DNA from: Rhynchopus euleeides
Taxonomy: Eukaryota > Euglenozoa > Diplonemea > Diplonemida > Diplonemidae
DNA: 64,000 nucleotides
Direction of reading: 5' to 3'
NCBI GenBank assembly: GCA_963210315.1
Contig: OY723279.1
Coordinates: 1,798,001 to 1,862,000, forward strand
Positions within the stretch are counted from its first letter, which is position 1; each line of letters opens with the position of its first letter. A program made the translations under genes and the position numbers. Below the pieces are notes generated by a model. The model did no database searches and was not told where the DNA came from. It saw only the letters and a list, made by a program, of their open reading frames with translations. Of this stretch, positions 55,592 to 61,229 are shown piece after piece.

Positions 55592-56056
55592 TGTAGCGTG
55601 TGCCCGTCTAGTAACCAAGTCCTTGCGAGATAGCTCTCTCTCTGCCCCTCTCAACTGCTGGGGTCGAGAGGGTGTTCAGTTTGATGAAATGGGTGAAACC
55701 ATGTCTCAGAGGCTCCCTCCTCGACCTGACGATGGAGAGCCTGCTTCTGATCGACGCTGAGGGGGTATCACACGGGCAGCCATGGGGCAGTACGTGGCAC
55801 GTTTCCTCAGTAAGCCGCGCACTCTCAAGTACAGTACATTCAAGGAGTTGCAGGAGTGCATGATTGCAGCGAGGAGCTGGAGAGAGTCGACACCATCGGT
55901 GACAACTACCGGGGTGCAAACTGACAAGTAAGTGCACGAGGCGCGCGGCGAAGCCGCGCGCGCGCTACCCCCACCTAACCCCCACCTATTGGGCCCCGGT
56001 CAGAAAAGCTATCTTATGCCCTGGCTCACACGAGTGTGCTTTAAAAAAAAGGGAAA
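55592..56056. other. Intergenic, no gene recognised
   Basis: The segment contains a perfect hairpin, GCGCGCGGC-GAA-GCCGCGCGC (about 55941-55961), and a fragment of the A terminal repeat on the - strand (CACACGAGTGTGCTTT, about 56027-56042). Short open frames here have no recognisable content. Confidence 0.45.
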
Positions 56057-56165
56057 GGGGGTCTTCGCTACGGGGTGATCGTCAGTGCATTTTTGGTGAA
56101 TTTCCTGTTGAATTAGCTGAAAACTGACGGAGATTGACGAAGGATAACGCCCAGCGAAGACCCCC
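56057..56165. mobile_element. MITE, GGGGGTCTTCGCT family, copy 4
   Basis: 109 bp between GGGGGTCTTCGCT and AGCGAAGACCCCC, flanked by AAA on both sides. The interior reads CGTCAGTGCATTTTTGGTGA ... AACTGACGGAGATTGACGAA, the most complete version among the four copies. Confidence 0.85.
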
Positions 56166-56177
56166 AAACGGAAGCCA

Positions 56178-56234
56178 AAAATACATCCATTCCGCTCGAT
56201 CCTTTCCGACAGTTGTTGCATTGCACGCTTCCAC
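56178..56234 (-). repeat. B-type terminal repeat of element 2 (outer copy, probable B2)
   Basis: These 57 bases are identical, in the same orientation, to 61098-61154, which lies just past the RT-RNase H gene of element 2. On the - strand it starts GTGGAAGCGTGCAATGCAAC, the counterpart of GTGTAGAAGCGTCAACGC in element 1. The two copies bracket element 1, suggesting element 1 jumped into the 3' terminal repeats of element 2. Confidence 0.65.
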
Positions 56235-56261
56235 CACTGACCAAGTCCCCATTTTTTTTTA

Positions 56262-56372
56262 AAGCACACTCGTGTGAGCGGAAAGCGCCCCACCACAGCT
56301 GCAACCAAACGTGCTCTATACACTAACCCCACCCTTCATCAGGCTCAGGGTGTGATCAGTTCAGGGTTTTGT
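56262..56372 (+). repeat. Element 1 left terminal repeat A1
   Basis: 111 bp starting AAGCACACTCGTGTGAGCGG, matching A2 (60720-60830) except GGAAAGCG for GGAACGCG. It is followed by GTGTAGAAGCGTCAACGC, the first 18 bases of the B repeat, a likely recombination core shared by both junctions. Confidence 0.8.
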
Positions 56373-56452
56373 GTGTAGAAGCGTCAACGCATCAAACTAT
56401 CAAGCAGGCGAGAGAATCAAGAGGGGAGCAAGAGTGACAGAAGCGGACAGAG

Positions 56453-56690
56453 TACGCCGAGCTGCGTGTATAGGAGAGGAACAGAACGGGCTGAGGGAGT
56501 ACGCCGAGCTGCGTGTATAGGAGAGGAACAGAACGGGCTGAGGGAGTACGCCGAGCTGCGTGTATAGGAGAGGAACAGAAACTACGCCGAGCTGCGTGTA
56601 TAGGAGAGAAACAGAAACTACGCCGAGCTGCGTGAATAGGACAGGAACAGTAACTACGCCGAGCTGCGTAACAGAGAAGATGGCCACTCT
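56453..56690 (+). repeat. Leader tandem repeat of element 1 (six copies, 36/47-bp periods)
   Basis: TACGCCGAGCTGCGT recurs at 56453, 56500, 56547, 56583, 56619 and 56655, that is, periods of 47, 47, 36, 36 and 36. The longer units carry an 11-bp insert, CGGGCTGAGGG. The array ends just before and around the gag ATG at 56680. By position it could be a packaging, promoter or translation-control region. Confidence 0.85.
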
Positions 56691-57750
56691 GGATTGGGAC
56701 ACCCTGAAGGTTCCCGACCCCGCCCACCCCGACAACGAGCCAGCAGAGCGTCGCCCCGAGTGCATATTCGAAACGTGCAATACTACACACACAGCCAGGA
56801 CCGCATTCAGCTGCCACGACTGCGGTGGGACCACGGTCAGGACGTGCTTGAGAGAGCGCATCCCGGCGCACGTCGTCCCCGAATGGCTCGAGGGCGCAGG
56901 GGACAGGGGCTGGGTGTGCCCCGAGTGCGCATGGGTCCGGCAGGCAGTCGACGAGGAGACCGCGGCGGACCTGGCAGCAGCGACGGGCGAGCTAGGCGAG
57001 GACGGGGAGTACAGCGAGGCGGACAGCCAGAGTGGCACGGGCCTCCAGCACAGGGACGCACACCACCCCGCCGACTCGAACACCGATCTCCGCGTGGCGA
57101 ACTCGCTGGAGTACCTGCTGAAATTGACAGGCCGGCTGGAGAAGGAACAGAAGGAGCTGAAGAAGACCGTGGAGACGCAGGCGAAGCAGATCGCCACCCT
57201 GCAGAAGGCGCTGCAGCGGACGGAGGCCGAGCTGCCCGCCGATTTCTCCGCCCACATCGTGTCGACCTGGGGATCGTCGATCGCCACTGTCCCCGGACGC
57301 AGGTTGGTGAAAGCTGAGGTATCCCGGGTTTTCCGACAGGCGGAGCTCAGCGATGCCCCGAGCTCACCAGACTGGCAACACCAGCTCATCCAGGCCTTCG
57401 ACGCTCTGTTTCAGACAATGGGACTGATCCGCGACGACGATGATCCGGATCGCTTTACCGAGGCCCTCCACAAGACAATCGTCGTTATGAACTCGCACTT
57501 TCTCCTGAAGGGGCGCGCGGGCGCCCGCCTCTACCTGGCAAAGGCGAAGATTATGGACCCAGCGAAGTACGATGCGGTGACACACGGGCGCCTACTCCGG
57601 GAGGGGCGGGCCACGCAGGACGACACACAGGAGAGGCGGGCCGCGTTTCAGGAGCGGTTCCTGCAGGAGCGTAACACGCAGGACCGCCCCGCGCCCTACT
57701 CGGGAAAGGGCCATCACAAAGGACGGGGGGGGAAAGGCAAGCGACAGTGA
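56680..57750 (+). CDS. gag: gag-like protein of element 1
   Basis: 356 residues from the first ATG after the leader repeats; the frame stays open upstream through the 36-bp repeats but without an ATG. Residues 28-85 hold a Cys-rich cluster (CIFETC, CHDCGG, CPEC) that looks like a zinc-binding fold of PHD/RING type rather than a retroviral CCHC knuckle. Residues about 142-187 form a heptad coiled coil (LEKEQKELKKTVE). A helical capsid-like region follows, and the C-terminus is basic and glycine-rich (GKGHHKGRGGKGKRQ), as expected for nucleic-acid binding. The gene ends in TGA followed by CTCCCC, and the recombinase continues in the same frame. Confidence 0.75.
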   Translation: MATLDWDTLKVPDPAHPDNEPAERRPECIFETCNTTHTARTAFSCHDCGGTTVRTCLRERIPAHVVPEWLEGAGDRGWVCPECAWVRQAVDEETAADLAAATGELGEDGEYSEADSQSGTGLQHRDAHHPADSNTDLRVANSLEYLLKLTGRLEKEQKELKKTVETQAKQIATLQKALQRTEAELPADFSAHIVSTWGSSIATVPGRRLVKAEVSRVFRQAELSDAPSSPDWQHQLIQAFDALFQTMGLIRDDDDPDRFTEALHKTIVVMNSHFLLKGRAGARLYLAKAKIMDPAKYDAVTHGRLLREGRATQDDTQERRAAFQERFLQERNTQDRPAPYSGKGHHKGRGGKGKRQ

Positions 57751-60605
57751 CTCCCCGACACCAGCAGGGGACGCCCGCGGGCCACGACCCTCCCCCCCGC
57801 CGCGGTAGTGTATGTGAAGGCAGTACCATCTGCCCCCCCGTCAACAAGAGGACGCCCCCGCAAGACCGAGACGAGCGTGACCCCGGAGGAAGCAACCACC
57901 ATTCGCCAGGAACTGCAACACACCCTGGCCCAAGCCCTCGCACCCACATACTGGGGGGCCCTCCGCCGCACATACGACAGGTACTCGCAGTTCCGGGAAG
58001 GGTGGATGAAAGCGGAGAGGCGAACACTGCCACACGACGAAGGGGCGGTGCTGTGGGTCACGAAGCAACGGAAGGACGGGCTATCAGTGCAGTCCGCCCT
58101 CCAGTACCTCAACAACCTTGCAGCAGCACTCAGACGCTTCGCAGCGTTCCCCCTCGACGGAAAACAAATTGTGGCGGACTACAGGCGGGCGCTGAAACGG
58201 GGAGGAGCACTACGACCACTGAAGCAAGCAGAACCAGCAACAGCCCACAACATCCGGGAGGCGCTAGCGAAGGAGCCACGTCCCCTCGTGAAACTGCTGC
58301 TCGGCATCATGTGGGGGGGTGCGGCAAGGGCCTCGGACGCACTGCGCTTGTATGTGAAGGACGTCACAGCGGAAAAGCGCAGCGAGCCGATATACGTGCG
58401 CTGGACCCAGTCGAAGGCGGACCCCTTCCACATGGGTCACATCACAGGGATCTCCCTGCCGAAGGACCTACACCGTATCCTCCGACACCGCCTCCGCAGG
58501 GCGCGCAGAGCAGGAGAGACGAGACTGTTCCCGGCGGACGTCACCTACCGGACCGTGGTAAAAGCCGTCAAGCGGGCACGGAGGGGGCTCACGGCACACT
58601 CTCTGCGGAGGGGGGCACTCACACAGCTTGCGCGAAAGAACGTTCCACTGGAGGAGGTGCGCCTCCTCTCGAGACACGCGACGGTCGACGGTGTGATGCG
58701 TTACGTATCAGCGGCGGAAAACGCACACGCGCGCGAGACAGCACAGGTGTCGGCGAAGATCGAGTGGTGAAGAAAAAACGACAGCAAGGGGGGACGACGC
58801 GCACACAGCCAAAACCCCTGACAGCAACCCACTTCCCGGGGACCACGAGGCTGTTCGCAGCGCGCCGCTACTACGAAGATGCCACATCCGACGAAGCCGC
58901 GTCCGACCCACCACCCAGTGATGAGGAAGCGTGGAGCGAGGTGGATAGCGCAGAGTCGTACGGTCCGGGTGTCGAGGACCTCTACGGGGAGGACTTGGGT
59001 GTGTGCACGGGGGGGAAGGTGATACGGCCAGCCAACGCGAAGACGGAGCTGTCGGAGGAAGAGGACTACATCGCGGAGATCTGCACCTCGCGCCTCAATC
59101 TCAAGGAACTGCGACGGTTGGACAGCGAGGGTGAACTGACGGGGGTCTTGGACCTCATCACCAAGCCAGCCGCTTTCGCTGACGCACTGCTTCCCGAGGC
59201 CCGCCAAGAACTACGTAAAACGGGGAGGAAGGTATCACGCCACATGTTGCACCACCTGGACACCTTGGTTGAGTATGGCGTCCTGACGGAGGCGGATGCA
59301 CACCCGTACCTCACGCTGCCAGCGTTCACCGTGTCCAAGAAGTCTGGGGGCCAACGTTTCATCGTCGACGCAAGGCGGCTAAATGCACTGATGACACGCC
59401 CACCGGACATGCGTTTGCAGGACATCACGGAGGTGACACAGCGAGTGGCCGCGGCGAGCTGGGTGGTGATGGCAGATGCACGCAGCTGGTTCTACCAGTT
59501 CCCCGTACACAAGGAGATCCAACGCTATTTCGAAGTGCGCCTAGGCGGGGAGAGAAAGACATTCGTGAAGACCTTCCTGACTGTCATGTGCATGGGGTGG
59601 TCACATTCCCCGGCAATCGCGAACCGCAGCGCACGCGTGCTGCTCCCGCCAGAGCACGGAATAGTCTGGATTGACAACTTCATCGCTGTCGGAGACTCCC
59701 TACCAGAGGCACAGGCGAGGTACGCCGACTTCATCAGCCGCTGCGAGAAGGTGGGGGCCGCCCTGAACTTCGACGACACACAACACGGCGTGCCGCTGCA
59801 GGACTTCACAGTGTTCGGGATCCACTTCGACCTGACGCGACACCGTTTCCACATGGACACAGCCTGGGTGCAAAAAGTCCTCGGACGGGAAGAGTACAAG
59901 GAAGTCGTCAACGGCCACACGACACCACGCAGGGCGTTCAGAGTATTCGGGTCTTTCGTCTGGCAGTCGTATGTGATGCGGACACCGATGTGTTACATGC
60001 CAGCCGTGTTGTCCTTCGTGCGGCGCATCGCGAAGCAGACGCACTCAAACAACGCCCGATGGGACTCCAGGGTCGCAGTACCTCCGTCGGTGCAGGCGGA
60101 GACAGTGGCGCGGGCACGCCTCATCGAGGACAACGAGTGGTATACGCCGCAGAACCCGCCACCGACCATTGAGCTCTGGACAGACGCGTCATCCACGGCG
60201 TGGGCGGCGGTGCTCGTGCTGCCGGGAGGGGAGTCAGTGTCCCAAGGGGCGTTCGAAGGGAGCGACGCGGACACGAACATCTTCCTGAAGGAAGCGTATG
60301 CAGTGTGGCAGGGGGTGCGCATGATGCAGCGTGTGAGGGAGGCAAGCGTAACCTGCCACATAGACAACCTCGGCCTGGTGTTCGCGCTCCGGAAGGGCCA
60401 CTGCGCCAACTACCGAGGCAACCTCCTGCTGCAGGAGATATACACAACAGCGCGCCGCCAGCAGATACGACTTATTCCACACTGGGTTGCGACCCACGAC
60501 CAACGCGCAGACGCGTACACGCGAGGGACGCAGGCCACACACCCCGTGGAGTTGCCACCAGTGTCGATGCCACCTACACTTTTACCAGCGCGCCCGCCTC
60601 GTTGA
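57747..60605 (+). CDS. Reverse transcriptase-RNase H of element 1
   Basis: The frame is open from the gag stop and overlaps the whole recombinase gene in the -1 frame relative to gag. The first 340 or so residues are polar and probably shadow sequence or a low-constraint extension. The recognisable protein starts near 58770. The RT domain shows RFIVDARRLN, motif A at Asp577 (MADARSWFYQF), CMGWSHSPAIA, and the catalytic box WIDNF at residues 641-645, where Y-x-D-D is usual. RNase H follows, with Asp813 (WTDASSTAW), Glu (FLKEAYAVW), Asp (CHIDN) and ADAYTRG. No methyltransferase domain follows; the stop is 38 bp before B1. How it is translated (frameshift, reinitiation or separate RNA) is unclear. 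Confidence 0.85.
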   Translation: MTPRHQQGTPAGHDPPPRRGSVCEGSTICPPVNKRTPPQDRDERDPGGSNHHSPGTATHPGPSPRTHILGGPPPHIRQVLAVPGRVDESGEANTATRRRGGAVGHEATEGRAISAVRPPVPQQPCSSTQTLRSVPPRRKTNCGGLQAGAETGRSTTTTEASRTSNSPQHPGGASEGATSPRETAARHHVGGCGKGLGRTALVCEGRHSGKAQRADIRALDPVEGGPLPHGSHHRDLPAEGPTPYPPTPPPQGAQSRRDETVPGGRHLPDRGKSRQAGTEGAHGTLSAEGGTHTACAKERSTGGGAPPLETRDGRRCDALRISGGKRTRARDSTGVGEDRVVKKKRQQGGTTRTQPKPLTATHFPGTTRLFAARRYYEDATSDEAASDPPPSDEEAWSEVDSAESYGPGVEDLYGEDLGVCTGGKVIRPANAKTELSEEEDYIAEICTSRLNLKELRRLDSEGELTGVLDLITKPAAFADALLPEARQELRKTGRKVSRHMLHHLDTLVEYGVLTEADAHPYLTLPAFTVSKKSGGQRFIVDARRLNALMTRPPDMRLQDITEVTQRVAAASWVVMADARSWFYQFPVHKEIQRYFEVRLGGERKTFVKTFLTVMCMGWSHSPAIANRSARVLLPPEHGIVWIDNFIAVGDSLPEAQARYADFISRCEKVGAALNFDDTQHGVPLQDFTVFGIHFDLTRHRFHMDTAWVQKVLGREEYKEVVNGHTTPRRAFRVFGSFVWQSYVMRTPMCYMPAVLSFVRRIAKQTHSNNARWDSRVAVPPSVQAETVARARLIEDNEWYTPQNPPPTIELWTDASSTAWAAVLVLPGGESVSQGAFEGSDADTNIFLKEAYAVWQGVRMMQRVREASVTCHIDNLGLVFALRKGHCANYRGNLLLQEIYTTARRQQIRLIPHWVATHDQRADAYTRGTQATHPVELPPVSMPPTLLPARPPR
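57748..57756 (+). promoter_or_regulatory. Candidate gag-recombinase stop-codon readthrough site, element 1
   Basis: CAG-TGA-CTC-CCC: the gag stop is followed in frame by an open reading frame into the tyrosine recombinase with no ATG before the conserved region. TGA followed by C is a known leaky context. The same nine bases, TGACTCCCC, sit at the same place in element 2. Confidence 0.5.
57808..58770 (+). CDS. Tyrosine recombinase of element 1
   Basis: This integrates the retrotransposon DNA circle by site-specific recombination. The frame is continuous with gag from 57751 after its TGA; the coordinate given is a GTG used only as a marker, because no ATG precedes the conserved domain. Counting from it, the complete catalytic set is visible: Arg174 (GGAARASDALRL), His264-x-x-Arg267 (HSLRRG), His290 (LSRHAT) and nucleophile Tyr299 (MRYVSA). 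The N-terminal half (TLAQALAPTYWGALRR) matches the recombinase of element 2. It ends TGGTGA, after which RT-RNase H continues in another frame. The likely product is a gag-recombinase fusion by readthrough, or reinitiation. Confidence 0.85.
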   Translation: MYVKAVPSAPPSTRGRPRKTETSVTPEEATTIRQELQHTLAQALAPTYWGALRRTYDRYSQFREGWMKAERRTLPHDEGAVLWVTKQRKDGLSVQSALQYLNNLAAALRRFAAFPLDGKQIVADYRRALKRGGALRPLKQAEPATAHNIREALAKEPRPLVKLLLGIMWGGAARASDALRLYVKDVTAEKRSEPIYVRWTQSKADPFHMGHITGISLPKDLHRILRHRLRRARRAGETRLFPADVTYRTVVKAVKRARRGLTAHSLRRGALTQLARKNVPLEEVRLLSRHATVDGVMRYVSAAENAHARETAQVSAKIEW

Positions 60606-60642
60606 GAACGAGACGGACACGTCCCTCCGGATGAGGGTCCTG

Positions 60643-60907
60643 GTGTAGAAGCGTCAACGCAACAAACAAAAGGAAATTCATCAGAGCGGTTGTAGCTGTG
60701 AAGTGATAGGGCGCTTTTTAAGCACACTCGTGTGAGCGGAACGCGCCCCACCACAGCTGCAACCAAACGTGCTCTATACACTAACCCCACCCTTCATCAG
60801 GCTCAGGGTGTGATCAGTTCAGGGTTTTGTGTGTAGAAGCGTCAACGCAACAAACAAAAGGAAATTCATCAGAGCGGTTGTAGCTGTGAAGTGATAGGGC
60901 GCTTTTT
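60643..60907 (+). repeat. Element 1 right terminal repeats B1-A2-B2
   Basis: B1 is 60643-60719, A2 60720-60830 and B2 60831-60907. B1 and B2 are identical (77 bp, GTGTAGAAGCGTCAACGC start, GGCGCTTTTT end). A2 repeats A1. Near the A start (GCGCCCCACCACAGCTGCAAC) and B end (GTTGTAGCTGTG ... GGGCGC) the sequence is complementary, so an A-B unit can fold into a long hairpin. Confidence 0.85.
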
Positions 60908-61097
60908 CCAGCACACGCGGATTGTGTCGGTGTGTGAAGAACTTTGCCTGAAGTACAGAAAATGGGGGTGTCAGTGGCGGAGCACAAAAGAAGAAAACAT
61001 CAGAAACATATTCATTCGTGTCGTGGATCTGTCTTCGCGGTGGTGTATTTCCCCTAACACCCTTGGCTGGTCAGGACCTGTCATGTGTGTCAGTTGC
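60908..61097 (-). other. Probable A2 segment of element 2, interrupted by element 1
   Basis: No gene. It lies between B2 of element 1 and the inner B repeat of element 2. If element 1 is nested, this piece plus 56235-56261 would make up the A2 repeat of element 2. The matching A1 would be beyond the right edge of the window. Confidence 0.4.
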
Positions 61098-61154
61098 AAA
61101 ATACATCCATTCCGCTCGATCCTTTCCGACAGTTGTTGCATTGCACGCTTCCAC
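61098..61154 (-). repeat. B-type terminal repeat of element 2 (inner copy, probable B1)
   Basis: 57 bp identical to 56178-56234. On the - strand it lies about 75 bp after the RT-RNase H stop of element 2, the same relative place as B1 in element 1 (38 bp after its stop), and it starts with the related word GTGGAAGCG. Confidence 0.7.
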
Positions 61155-61229
61155 CCAGGACCCTAAGGACCCTCGGGTTGAAAGGGACGCCGCGCGACGT
61201 TACTTGCTCGGTGAAATCCGCCCGGTTGA

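Larger units (their letters stand above)
56262..60907 (+). mobile_element. Complete DIRS/Ngaro-like tyrosine-recombinase retrotransposon, element 1
   Basis: The element carries gag (56680-57750), a tyrosine recombinase in the same frame behind one stop (to 58770), and RT-RNase H in the -1 frame (to 60605). Its ends form split direct repeats: A1 at 56262-56372, then at the 3' end B1 60643-60719, A2 60720-60830 and B2 60831-60907. A1 and A2 differ at one base by eye; B1 and B2 are identical over 77 bp. The near-identity of the repeats and open frames suggests a recent, possibly active insertion. The gene order gag-YR-RT/RH is like DIRS-1, while the split repeats are like Ngaro/PAT elements. No methyltransferase domain is seen. 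No target duplication is expected for this class and none is evident. Confidence 0.85.

Noticed and set aside
56560..56679. Gag starting upstream within the 36-bp repeats
   Set aside because: The frame is open but has no ATG there; the first ATG is at 56680, where the sequence becomes protein-like.
57747..58766. N-terminal 340 codons of the RT frame as a defined protein domain
   Set aside because: The composition is that of a shadow frame of the recombinase; it was kept only as an open question in the findings.
58771..58785. Slippery-looking A-rich stretch (AAGAAAAAACGAC) as a -1 frameshift site between recombinase and RT
   Set aside because: It lies after the recombinase stop codon, so ribosomes in that frame would not reach it; element 2 has no counterpart.
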